From contig NW_004955517.1 of NCBI RefSeq assembly GCF_000276665.1, forward strand, positions 3,400,770-3,464,769: a DNA stretch of 64,000 nucleotides, read 5' to 3'. Shown here in pieces: positions 36,081-49,800 of the stretch (position 1 is its first letter; each line of letters begins with the position of its first letter). The position numbers and the translations under genes are program-made. The notes under the pieces were generated by a model that worked only from the letters and a program-made list of their open reading frames with translations, searched no databases and was not told where the DNA came from. The stretch comes from Chinchilla lanigera. Taxonomy: Eukaryota > Chordata > Mammalia > Rodentia > Chinchillidae.

Positions 36081-39000
36081 GGAGACAAGGTGGAGTTCCA
36101 GAAGGCCACCGCGACCTCTGCCCAGCCTGCTGGAAAATCATGGCTTTGAACCACAGGGCTTCCTTAGAGCAGGAGGTTTCAGGGGACTTTATGTGCCGCC
36201 AACGGCACACAACCCTGAAATATCTGCTTCACCTTGGAGCCTCCTGTTGCCCTGAATGTCAAGTTATTTGGCACGTTCCCTCCAGTGAAAATGTGCGGGT
36301 AGAGAAAGTCATCCCTGATCCCACAGAAGCCTTCCACCAACTTCCTAAAATCCGGCGGCTTTAATTTCTACAGTCCTTCTTTTAAAATATAAAAAAAGGC
36401 ATTTCAGCCTTCAGAAAAACCGCTTCCTAGGAGAGTGAGTTTGGAGGGTTGGGGGCAGCGAATGGAAACCTCAGCACTGCGTCCCACAGCTCCCAAGTCT
36501 TCTATTATTCTGCCTGAAATCATCTCGTTTACAGAAAATATTTGTTTGCACTATTAGTTGGTACTGGAGTTAATTACTCAATGTGTTAACGTGAAGTAAT
36601 ATGTATAAAAGTAGGATCAGTGTTTATTGTGTGGGTGAGCTGTTGAGCGGTGCTTGAATAAACTGCAATTAGGGTTAGATAGAGATTAATTAACATGTGA
36701 GTGGCAAGGTGTAAAATAGTTTCCAACCCTCCACTTCAATATAATCTGCAGGCGAGGGAAGAAGTTTGTGGAAGCTAATTAAATACTTTCATAAAAGCCA
36801 GTGTATTCACCCAACATTTGGAAGGAGAGACACATTAGGGGCAACTTGTTTTTACCCAAATGTTTGCTTTCTGTGGAGGTAGCACTCCTTTGTGATGCTG
36901 GGGAGAGAGAGATGGCTTATGCAGGCTCGGAAGGCACTAGGAAAGGCAAGGCAGGTTCTCAGGAAGCCCTTGGAAGCCTTTCAGCCGATGCAGCTTTCAA
37001 ACCAGCCCATCTCTCAGCTGCTGCGGAGATCAACAACTACCCAATTTGGAACACGGGTTGGGGTGCAATGCTGGTGGCTGGTGGCGAACGGGATAGAAAT
37101 TCAGGCTTTGGGAGGCTGCGATGTTTTGATATGGTTTCAATGTTGGGGTGAGTGGCTTGTTTCCTGTTGGTGGGAAGGGGAGTCGTCAGAGCACTTGTGT
37201 TCCCACTAACCGAACGATGGGGCACGCTGGCTCCGGAATTCAGTCTCTCTAACCTGTCCTAAATGAAATGGGCTGGGTGAAATTGTTCTCCTCCGAGTGG
37301 CAAGCCTCTCTCTAGTTTAGAGATCTAGAAGCGGGGCAGGACCTTGAGGAAGCAGGTTTGGGGCTGCTGAATTGGTGGGGGGGGGCAGTTCCAGCGCTTG
37401 GCAAAATGAGAACATTAACCTACGTGGGAGCCCCCTTCAAGCCATTTTTCCTCAGAGACCTGTCTTTCTTCTGCTCTCTTTGCTTTTCAAATATACTTGT
37501 CCTGTACCTATCATATCCACATCCGGTCTGAAATGGCATGTCACAGGAGCCACCACTGGATGGGTGGCTAGGAAAGAGAAATTCTACAAAGAGAAGGGAG
37601 TTAAGCCTGTGTTAAAGCAGAGTTTCCTTGCCCTGTCCTTTGATGGTTTTCCGGAGAGGTCTTGTCGCTGGAAGGGGTCTGGGGTAGGGACAGATACTCA
37701 GTCCTTCAAGACCTGTTCCTAGCAAGGAAGAGGGTTTACCTCCACCCACACTATCTCTGGAATTCACTTATCAAACCCTCAACCCTGTTTGCTCATATTA
37801 TACCCACCATAATCCTCTTAAACTGTGGTTGCGGCTACAAAGCTCGTGGTCTTGCAAAAGCCGGCTGGCAAGATATAATTGTCCGGCGAACAAAACCGGC
37901 CAAAAGTTTTCAAAAATCCCTGCACCCCCCTTCCTTGCCTAAACCTAATTCTCTCGCTCCCTCTCTTGCTAGCTGCCACCCCCAACCCTCAGTCTCCACC
38001 GACCACTTTTGTTGTCGCCAAGAGCGCCCGGCCTGTTGAGAGTGAGGGAGCGTCTTTGAGCAGTTTGTTGTGATACGAGGTGGACCGGTCTGCAAACAGA
38101 TGAATTCAGCCCCTCCAAACCAAGCTCGGAGCGCGCTGCTTTTGTGCGCCAGGCACAAAACGCTGAATTCCTCCGAACTTACTTGGGGCCTGTCTAGAAA
38201 AGGGTCTTTTCTTCCCTCTGCTTGTACCTCTGGCCATACTAAGTCTCTGCCCGCCCCCCTTCAGGCCCCCTCCCTCTCCCCTCTGATAATCCTTCTCTTT
38301 ATTTTAGAAAAACACAAAACCCGGTTCCACGCGGTGCTTTAGTGGCTAAAAGTGAAAGAGCTGCCTTGGCAGAATTCAGCTCTATGAATCACTTCGGAAA
38401 ATTGGTTCGACTGAATGGCCTTAGGAGGAAAAACGTTTTAATAGGATCCAGGGGAGGTTCTGCTGTTTCAATCTGCTCCTTAAACAGGTGGAGATTGGAC
38501 CGTCTCAATTATACAAACAGTAAGTACCCGTCAGCGGGAGAACTGCCCTCCGAGTCCTCCCCGCACGCAGCCCTAAACCAGCCGCAGAGCCCTCCTTGGC
38601 CTCGGAAACCTGATCACAGTTCAGCAGTTCTGATCGATTAGGGTCTCAAATAGTCCTCCGGCTCTCGGCACAGACTTCCCCAGCCTCGGGCAGGGAGCCC
38701 GCCAGAAAACTGGGAGCGCACGGATGCCGGCGCGCGGCCTTGCTCTTCCGGACGCCGCGAGGTCGTCCTTGGGCGGCGGGAGCTCTGTCCCGACCTCCGA
38801 CGCCAGCCAAGGCGAGCTCGTTGCTTTTGCATAAATTAATATTTCCCCATTAACAAGCACACCCCCCCCCGAACGCTGTGCTCGCGTCCATGCGCCACAT
38901 CCTAATGAGGTAATTATCATTTGCGCGTGTTCGGGGCTGGCGCCGGCTCCGTGGGTAAATGGCAGTTTATTAGCAAGATGCCCAGCGCGGCTGCAGAAGG

Positions 39001-39279
39001 CTGAGGGACTTCGCGTACCAGACGGACACCCAGGGGCCCTTTGGGGCAGCGTGACTGGGCCCCCCGCCCCGCGTCCCCCAAACCTGTAGGCCCCCAAAGT
39101 TGTGAATCACGCACGGAACTCTGCCTAGGTTTAAGTTTGGGTGCCCCCCCTTCCTTCCACCGGCAAAACCATCACGATTCTCCCCTCCCCCCGCCGTCTC
39201 TTCCCTCCTTCCCGATTCGCAAGCCGCTCGCACTTTCCCGAGCAGGGAGCGCGGGAGCCAGTTGCCTCCTTTTAAAGTT

Positions 39280-39496
39280 TGAGGGGCGGTGGCGGCGCGG
39301 CCGCAGGCGCGGGGGAGCACGGGGTCCGCTGGGAGCCGCCGCCGCCCGTGTCACTCCACTTCAAGTGACTTCATGTGATGTCAGCTGAGTGTAAAAGACA
39401 GTGATCTCACGCGGAGGGGAAGATGTTTGCCATCAAAATGTGACAGCGAGACGCTGCATGGCTCGGAACGCGTCTCCTTGGCGCTGGCGGAAAGAG
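39280..39496 (+). promoter_or_regulatory. FEZF2: FEZF2 CpG-island promoter and probable non-coding first exon
   Basis: This GC-rich segment lies just upstream of the coding region and ends at a good splice donor (AAAGAG/GTAAGC, GT at 39,497). That donor pairs with an acceptor (CCGGAATGCAG, AG at 39,822-39,823) 59 bases before the start codon, consistent with a non-coding first exon as I recall for human FEZF2. The likely core-promoter patch is 39,351-39,415. It holds an inverted repeat CACTT-C-AAGTG (39,357-39,367; the right half resembles an NKX2 site), a CRE-like TGATGTCA (39,376-39,383) and an E-box CAGCTG (39,382-39,387). The transcription start is not visible and is guessed at about 39,400-39,450. 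Confidence 0.65.
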
Positions 39497-39881
39497 GTAA
39501 GCGCGAGGTGGCTCTCCGGGTCCCTAACTTCGCCCCTGCAGCGTCCGGCGCTCGGCGCGGCGGAGGCCTGGGTCCAGGGAAGGGCGCAGGGGCTTCCCTG
39601 GAGACTCCTTCCCCCGCCTCTGCGAGCCCTCCCTCTCTTCCCGCTTTCCGCGTCCCAGGGCAGGGCTGGTGGGCTCCTTCCCGCGCGGGCTAATGGGCGG
39701 TAAGGTGGTACCCTTGGGTGCACTTTGTCCTGCCCGTGTTCATTTGAATGCAAATGGGTGACCCGGGCCCGACTAGGTGCTTATTAAATTGCGGTTTTCC
39801 CCCCTGCCTTTTCCGGAATGCAGACCTAGAGGACAGCGGCTGTGCCCCGGCCCAGCCCGGCTCGGCTCGGCCCCGCGCGCC

Positions 39882-42617
<2,736 letters not shown>

Positions 42618-43040
42618 GAGCTGCTGCCTTGCCCTCTTCCTACCCTTCGCCGCCCCCAAACAGATCACACGTATAAACTTATTTCTAAAATTAAAAGGGA
42701 AAAAAAAAAAAAACTATAGCAGAGAGGCTAAAATCTATTTATCGAAACCAGCATATTTTTGGAAAGTTAAACGTTTCCTCGATGACTGGCAACAAATGCG
42801 CGGTTCCCACCTTTGTATATTCAGGAAATTTATTTAAATTCAGTGCGTGGAATCGTATTTAACCCCAGGCCTCGGCTTCTCGAGCGGCTGAGTTTTAACC
42901 CCAGCCTGCACCGTGAGCGCCCCAGAGGAGCACGGAGCCCCCAGCCATGTTTGTACGGCCATGTAATTCCTCCTGTACGAGCGCACACGGAATATATACA
43001 CACATGTGACTCAATAAACACAGCGTTAGTGCGCGTCTTC
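42618..43040 (+). other. FEZF2: FEZF2 3' UTR
   Basis: A roughly 420-nt 3' UTR inferred from the stop codon to just past the AATAAA at 43,013. It includes A-rich and AT-rich segments (42,690-42,760 and 42,815-42,845) unlike the GC-rich coding exons. The end at about 43,030-43,040 is inferred; a GT-containing stretch follows the hexamer. Confidence 0.75.
43013..43018 (+). terminator. FEZF2: FEZF2 poly(A) signal (AATAAA)
   Basis: Canonical hexamer about 400 bases after the FEZF2 stop, in the context GACTCAATAAACACAGCG. No competing canonical signal was seen between it and the stop. Confidence 0.8.
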
Positions 43041-43439
43041 TTCCCCTCCCCTCCCCCTCGCAGCCAGGTCAGTTCAGCCACTACAGACAGATAGTCGTAG
43101 CGTTTCCCCTCGCGAGAGAGGCTTCTTTTGGAGCAGTGCAGCTAGGGTGAGGCCCAACCGGTGTTTCTGCAGTGCTTGTGTTCAGGGACCCAGGAGCGAG
43201 AGCAAAAAGGCCTACCTCGTCCTCCGCGGGGTGCCACGTTTTTATTTGGTGGTGGTTCAGACGCTTGGGATTCTTATTGGAGTAAGAAAATATTCTTAAG
43301 GGTTAATAGCAGCTGTATGTTGGTTGGGGTGCCGCTTTGGGGTGCGTCCTGGAGCAGAGAGGCAATGGCGCAAGGGGAAAGGCCGGGCAGTGTCTCCCCA
43401 GGGCGCTCGCTCCTGGGCACGTCCCTTCTCTGGGCGACT

Positions 43440-44540
43440 TACTAGAGAGAGCAACCACGTTCCCCATCGCCCCTGGGAGCGAGGGCTGGGGGATGACGGC
43501 CCCCAGCCCAGCCGGAGCTCCTGGGCTCCCCGGCCTTCGCGCCCGGTCCGGGACCCGCTCCCCGGCGCCCTGCGCCCTGCGCCCTGCCGCGGGAGGGCGC
43601 GCCGGGCTCCCCGAGTCTCCGCGGCCGCCTCCGGGTTCTGATTACCGCGCAGTCAGCCCATTTCCTGAATAGCTATCTCCGCCGCCGAGCACGCTGATGA
43701 AATGATCTCACGCTTGCTTTCTAAGTAATGACCCAAATTAAGAGAAAACAGAGACCCTTCAAACAGCATTACATTAATCATCTAATCATTCCCAGGAGGG
43801 GGCCGGCCGCCACCGCCCCGTTTGATCCGAATCGGGATAATCAAGAGCTCGGATTACTGGCGCGTCGTGCCGGGCGTCGCCCCCCCAGCACACTTCTAAT
43901 ATCCGCGCCGCGATTCACCCCACGTCGCCCGGAACAATGTTCCGCAGCGCCGGGAGGAACTGCGGCGCGGGGCCAGGCGTCCGCGCCCACGCGGCCGGGA
44001 TCGCCGGGCACTGACCCCGAGCGGGCTTCCACGGGCGGGGCTGCAGGGACAGAGGGCGGTTAAAGCGAGGGGAGCCGCCCCAGCGGCTCTGAAAGGGACC
44101 TGAAAGCGGGCTCCCCGGCGCGGTAGACGGCAGGCGCTCGGCCCGAGACACGGGCTCCCGCAGGGGAGAGGCTCTCACTTCCTGAGCTCTCGGGTCCAGC
44201 CAGGCCCTGAACACGTTGCCGGGCTGTGGACCGCAACCTGCGGCTGGCGGTGAGTGTACCCACTCTCCGCACGAAGAAATAGAGGCCGAGACCGTCTACC
44301 AGGCACACCCGGGTCGGCGGGCGGGCTGCGCAGAGCAGGCGTTCCAACTCCGGGATTACCCAGGAAGCCAACGGCGCCTACGGTTCTAATCGGTGGAAGC
44401 GGAGTCTCGCAATGGGGCCCCGGGCGAGAGGCTGGGATAGGGCCCGAGCTCTGTCCTGATCTCAGTCCGGGTTCTGCGCCCGGCCCCCGCCCAATTCGCA
44501 GACCCATTGCGCGGGGAAGGAGAACTGTCGATTTTGTTTG
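43440..44540. promoter_or_regulatory. CpG-rich block downstream of FEZF2 with homeodomain-type motifs
   Basis: GC-rich, CpG-dense and apparently repeat-free sequence, interrupted at 43,630-43,870 by a patch with paired-type and OTX-like sites: ATTAATCATCTAATCATT at 43,773-43,790, a GGATAATC and a GGATTA near 43,836 and 43,851. A near-palindrome GGAACAATGTTCC is at 43,931-43,943. The open frames on both strands are low-complexity. I read it as candidate regulatory DNA of FEZF2 or an unannotated promoter. Confidence 0.45.
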
Positions 44541-45240
44541 CACAGAGGCCCGCGACAGCTTCCTCAGGCTGCCGCGCGGGTATTTTTAGTACCTCCGATT
44601 CAGAAATAGGAACACGTACATTAGAATTCCATTTCCTGAAAGGAGAGCGTCCTCGTTTTTTTGTATTTCTCCCCTCCCTCCCCCCAAGTCTGGGAAGGCG
44701 CAGCCAGGGGAGGGGGACGAGGAAGCGAGGGGGAATTTAAATGTTATCTCGTCCTGGCTGCAGTTTGCTGTGGGGAGACTGGGACCCAAAGCAATATGCA
44801 GATTTAACTCCAAAATCGCAGTGCAAGTATAAAGCCCAGGAAACCCCAGGGTGGGTGAAAAGGACCTGGAGGCTGAGCCTGTGGATGCCTCGCTGCCCTC
44901 AGACGTCTGTACCCCCAGGGGCCGCCTCGGGCATGAGAGGTTAGCACCTGCTCCCTCACAGCGGCCCTTCGGTGCTGGGACACTTGACCACTGCGTGTGA
45001 AAGTCGTCTCCACCTAGAGCTTTTCCTTTTTCCCAGGCGGGTCCTTGTCAGGTGTGCTTCTGGGAGAGCAGGGAATGAACGCTAGCCCACCTTCGCAGTA
45101 GCTCCAGGACTTCAGGCAAGGCACACAGCACAAGCCTCCTGCCCTGGCATCCTCTTAGAGAAGTGGGGAAGGGGAAGTTGGCCTGCACGTGGAAATCAGG
45201 GTCAAGTTCTCTTAAGAAAAAAAAAAAAAAGAAAGAAAGA

Positions 45241-45400
45241 AAGAAAGGGTGTGGTGGTCCAGGCCTGTAATCCTAGCACCCCAGAGGCTGAAGCAGGAGG
45301 GTCATCTTGAGTTCCAAGTCAGCCTGGACCACATAGGGAGTTCAAGGCGAGCCTGAACTACAGAGCTAGAACCTGTCTCAAAAAACCAAACAACCCAAAA
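45241..45400 (+). repeat. B1-like SINE downstream of FEZF2
   Basis: GTGTGGTGGTCCAGGCCTGT, GAGGCTGAAGCAGGAGGGTC, a duplicated GAGTTCAAGGC block and a CTCAAAAAACC tail. It follows an A/GAAA-rich run at 45,213-45,247. Confidence 0.88.
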
Positions 45401-46699
45401 ACAACAAAAAGAAGGAGAAAAGAAAGGAGAGGGCACAGGATACAGCAAGAGACCTTTCCAACCATCATCAGGTGAGAGAAATTTCTTTGAGGCGGTGTTC
45501 TGAAACAAGTACCACAGGACAGAGGTTAAAAGGGTCATCCATCTCCTTCAGTGGGAAAATGTGTTTCCAGGTTGACAGTACTGAAGAGGGGCGGGAATTG
45601 TCTCCTTGCAGACTAGGGAGCAAATAAAATAAAGTTCACAGGTGGAGTGGGAGGCGTTTCCCTCTGGGATTGCTCATCTCTGCCGTCAGGAAGAGGGGTG
45701 TGCACAGCTCCCTGCACACTCCAACCTGCTTGAGGTTGTTTGCTCATAACTGATTGTTACTTAACCTTCACACCAGCTTCTGTCAATCGCTCTCACCTGA
45801 GAAGGTGTTACTTCACATCCGACGGTAATTGTAGGTAAACAGTTCTGCATCTACAAGGGTTAGCTCTGCTTTCCTTGGGTTGGAAGTCAGTCCTGGGTTT
45901 AAGATGTCTGTTTCTCTCAAGCGTCGGATTCAGGAAAGGATTCCTTCACCTGAAAAGTCGTGGCAGGAGGAAAAGGACCCCGGGCCTGAGTTAGGGAACA
46001 CCTTGCACAGCCGGCACATGCTCTGAAGCCAGCGCAAGCCCTCTCAGTAGCCGTCTTGGTGGAATCCTTCTTAGCTATTCACCGTGCATCGGAATTGATG
46101 GGTGAAGGGCTCTGTTTTCTGACTTTTTTTTCCTGCTTAATACTAAACTGTTTGCATGACTCGTGGTTTACAATATTAATAAATGACTTAAACAAGGTAG
46201 TCATCAGCTGCATATTAATATTCTAACCTTGATTAAATCGAAGGGGCCACCCTGAAAAAGATTTTTTAAATCAAACTGTGGGGGAGGGGAATCCTGTCAC
46301 AGACACAAAAAAAGACTCCAATTATCTTTTCCCCTACAAGATGTTTGTTCTGCCCATGACTGCTCACACTTCAGCAATCTTGCCAGGAAGACTCAAAAAA
46401 AAAGCCTTCTTCCAAAGCCACAGCCTTGTACATAACAGATTGTACAGTCCTCTTGCCTTAGGCGGGTTAGAGGTTCCTCTCTGTAAAGAGTGACACAGAG
46501 AAGTTGCCAGCATCCAGACACATTTTGGGGGGTACTGTGCTGGTCCCTGCCTTGGCTGCACAAGTGGGTCTGTAAGGGCCCCATTTCACTGCATGGCCCA
46601 AGAGAAGGTGGAGGGCTCCCACAGCCCAGCCCAGGAGTGACGAAGCCAGGTGCCTAGGTGTGCAGGTGGTAAGTGGGCTGAGGGAGGGGAGAGGGAGGG

Positions 46700-47440
46700 C
46701 CGGGAAGCGGGAGGGCGAGGGGCTGCCAAAGAGAGGACAGGAGTCTTGAGAAAACGCTGGGAAATAAACAACCTCAAGGCAGCTGCGTTGCCCTTTTCCC
46801 TGCACTTCCCTCTCAAACGTCTGAGCAACCAGTTTGCTCCTAGAAACATGTTAATTGCCAACGGAGCTCATTAAGGCATGCACATGCAAAACACAGCAAG
46901 AAAGATTAAATGGACAAAAGCGCAATAATGAACTGTCAACAATGGGGCCCATCTACACGACCAGGATCACTCAAGAATGAGGCATTTAGAGGCAACAAAG
47001 GATTGTCTGGGACAGGAAGAAAAGACGACCTAGACTTTTGTTTAGTCAACACAATTGATTACAAATGAGAGATTAACAGGATAGCTTCAGGTTTTTTTTA
47101 AAAGAGGCAGAAAAGAAAAGTCCAATTAAGTCCACCGAATGTTAACTACATTGCGTTCCATGCCTAGCCCCAAAGAAATTCTCATTAAACCATCCCTGGC
47201 GATCCCTTTTGGAAAGTAATTTGTCTCCCTGATGGAGCAGAGAAAGAGAATCGTGTAAAAGAAAGCGTTAGTTCTTGGCACAATGAGCTTAGGAGACACA
47301 CTAGAAAGAGCCAAAGGGGGAGTTAATGAGCATCTGACAAACTGCTTGGATTCAGGCCTAGAGAACAGCGATGAAAAGATGAAATTGGCCAACAACTATT
47401 CTTTATATCAAACATAAAAAGGCCAATCTGAAATGGGGCT
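46700..47440. promoter_or_regulatory. Candidate FEZF2 downstream enhancer (E4-like, SOX motif cluster)
   Basis: This block has no recognised repeat or coding frame and the even composition typical of conserved noncoding elements. SOX-type motifs cluster at GACAAAAG 46,913, AACAATGG 46,938-46,945, a facing pair AACAAAG/GATTGT 46,994-47,006, CTTTTG 47,035-47,040, ACAATTGAT 47,051-47,059 and ACAAATG 47,061-47,067. A POU-like ATGCAAA is at 46,884-46,890. It lies about 7.5 kb downstream of the inferred FEZF2 promoter. From memory, the mouse Fezf2 enhancer E4, regulated by SOX4, SOX11 and SOX5, lies about that far downstream; the identity is an inference from position and motifs. Confidence 0.6.
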
Positions 47441-48779
47441 GCTCAAAACTGGTTGAAAGTACATAGCTCGAGAAAAGGGAGCCGTGGCCAGGCCCCTTGG
47501 TGGACAGTGGACAGGCAGTGTGAAGAACTCAGCAGGCCAAGAGTTAGGAAAGAAGCTGGAAAGTGGGCCGTCCTGCGTGAAGCAAACTTCTGCCGCTGGC
47601 CTCAGGCCTCCGGAGGCCCCGATGTGAAGGTCTTGCCGCCCACCCCCACTCCCCGGATGTTTCTTTAGTGAGTGAAAAATGTTACCAGGCTCACATTTGA
47701 GAGTTCCCTAAAAGCTCTCATAATCTGGTGATTAGCCGCTGGCGTTCAGCAGCCCCTCTTCCCCCTTCTGGCCCCCTGTCCCCGTAGGGACACCATATGT
47801 GGCCGGCACACATTCAGGATTACTATTCTCCTTTCTCCTAGTGACCATTCAGAACTCCTTCCCCATCAGGTGATGGCTTCCTCATTCAGCATGGAACATA
47901 GGTGGTGAGGAAGGAAGGTATTGAGTGCGCTTGGCTTCGTCAATAAGTATCTCAATTATTTTTCATACTTACTCATTTGGCTTAAGAAACTGCCTTACTT
48001 TAATGTTTCCTGTTTCGAACAAATGAGGTCAAGGGAGTGTGGCTGTGTGAGACAGAGTGTGTCTTAATTAAACATAACCGTCCTGGTGCCCCAACAGTGG
48101 AAGGGTCAGAAGGCTCCTGCACATTCTATGTTCAGCCCAGCCAGGTGAACGGAGTCTGGTTGTGAGAGGGGATGGAAGGGTAGCCCACCAGCCGAGAAGC
48201 TCAGAACAAAGCCAGTGGCTCCCTTTGGCTTTATTTACCCATCGTTTCGGATGGCACAGGTGCCACCTCAGATGCTAGAGTGCAGCTTCGCAATCTTGCT
48301 TCTAGGTTTTGTAATCTTGCTCTCAAATCCTTGGTAGCAGCGATCACATTTCTGAGGGCTTGGCTAGCACTTCTGGCTTTGCTCGTACTTCACGGGAAAA
48401 AGTATATGGGTGTCTAGAAGTAAGGCAGGCCAAAGAAGCGAACCAACTCAAAATTTAAAAAGTCATCTAGGATGAACGACTACTCCTGGTGTTCAAAGCA
48501 CACAGGTATTGAAGAATCTAGAACAGCATGCTTCAGGAAAGAGAGAAGAAAAAAGGCTTCTCTGTGCTATGTAGACTCTGGTATACTTGGTTCTTCCGCA
48601 GGGCATCCTGTCAAAGCCACAGGATCTGACCGGACCCTCACTGTTCCTCTCTTTTCTTCAGTCTTTGCAGTCCTAGCTCTTATTTGGAGCTCTTTTTCCT
48701 CAAAGTGTCAATATTCTCACTATTGTGCCCAGCCTCCGTGGCCGATGAATTGCCTACAAGGAGAAAGCAAATAGTTAGG

Positions 48780-48990
48780 AACGTGGATCTGACATCGGAG
48801 CAGCTGAGTTCAAATCCTGACTTAACTACCTACCCCCTCAAAAGACTTTGTGTGTTTCCTCATCTGCAAAATGAGGATCTGAAGTGTTCTCATCTATCTC
48901 TTAGGGCTGTGGTGTGGAGGAAATGGATAAACATGTATAACTATGGGACCTGGTACTTACTAATCATTCCAAAAGCTCAATACTAAAAAA
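48780..48990 (+). repeat. MIR SINE
   Basis: GAGTTCAAATCCTGACTTAA, GTGTTTCCTCATCTGCAAAA and CTTAGGGCTGTGGTGTGGAG follow the MIR consensus. Confidence 0.85.
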
Positions 48991-49091
48991 AACTTAAGCA
49001 AGAAAAACTTCAGTGCAGTAGCCTATAAAAAAATCACCTGTGGTATCTTGTTGATTCCTCATTACTTATGTATTAGGTGGTTTCCTTGGCT

Positions 49092-49175
49092 CAGGTTTTA
49101 TTTATTGATTTATAGTGCTGGGAGTTGAACCCAGTGCCTTGTGCATGCTCTACCACTGAACTATGCCCTCAGCCC
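49092..49175 (-). repeat. ID-like SINE fragment, minus orientation
   Basis: AGTGCTGGGAGTTGAACCCA, GTGCATGCTCTACCACTGAA and CCTCAGCCC read as the reverse complement of an ID-like element. Confidence 0.8.
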
Positions 49176-49311
49176 TCCTTTGCCCCATTTTATCCCGTAT
49201 TTATTTATTTTTCTTTGTCCCATTTTAAAGGGCAGCAAACTGAGTTACTGAGGGGGTCTGACTCCCCATAGTACCAAGAACTAGAATACAGTGGAGCTGG
49301 GATTTATCCTC

Positions 49312-49495
49312 AGATGGTTGTGCTACAGTTCTAACAAGAATGTGCACAATAATCACATAAAGCTTTTGCTAAAAATGCAAATTCCTGGGCCTCATTTACT
49401 GAGATGCCAAATTAACGAACCTCATCTGTGGCCCATGAATCTGCATATTAAGCTGATGCAGGTGGCTTCCCAGACTATACTTCCAAAAACACTTC
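49312..49495 (+). repeat. MER5A-like DNA transposon remnant
   Basis: GTGCACAATAATCACATAAA, GCAAATTCCTGGGCCTCATT and AATCTGCATATTAAGCTGATGC-type text in two parts resemble the hAT-Charlie element MER5A, losing similarity near 49,490. Identification is by eye. Confidence 0.65.
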
Positions 49496-49654
49496 TGGCT
49501 TTGGCTCGTACTTCATCTACCACCCCGTGCTGGTGCTGTTAGGGTAATTCAAGGTGGTGGTACAAGGTGGTGTGTACTTTTTCACTACCTCACCATGCTA
49601 TTGCCTTTGAAAGATGAAATGACATCACCAGCTCTTTGTAAATTAATTAATACA

Positions 49655-49800
49655 CTTGATCATTCACTCAACAAATATGGCTTGAGCACCTCTTATTTTC
49701 AGGCACTCTACTGGGTGCTGAGGTTACAAAGAAGAGGAAGACATATGTAGTCCCTGCCCTGGATGAGTTTAGGGTTTGGTAGGGGAGAACGATACACACA
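49655..49800 (-). repeat. L2 3' end, minus orientation
   Basis: CATTCACTCAACAAATATGG, AGGCACTCTACTGGGTGCTG and GTAGTCCCTGCCCTGGATGA match reversed L2. Confidence 0.85.

Larger units (their letters stand above)
33131..39280. other. FEZF2 upstream region with CpG islands and candidate regulatory DNA
   Basis: No protein gene is supported. The GC content rises toward FEZF2, with CpG-dense blocks near 34.17-34.66, 35.6-36.08 and from 38.64 kb onward. Between them are AT-rich patches with clustered homeodomain/POU-type motifs (36.5-36.8 and 38.82-38.92 kb). An AAGG microsatellite interrupts at 34.8 kb. The 233-codon open frame at 34,040-34,741 lies over a CpG island, has no recognisable domain and is most easily explained by the scarcity of stop codons in GC-rich DNA. 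Confidence 0.6.

Noticed and set aside
39777..39881. Upstream in-frame ATG extending FEZF2 by 35 residues
   Set aside because: It lies before the splice acceptor at 39,823, the translated stretch is not FEZF2-like, and the ATG at 39,882 gives the exact family N terminus.
43324..44590. Several 100-120-codon frames on both strands downstream of FEZF2
   Set aside because: All lie in CpG-rich DNA where stops are rare, overlap each other and are low-complexity.
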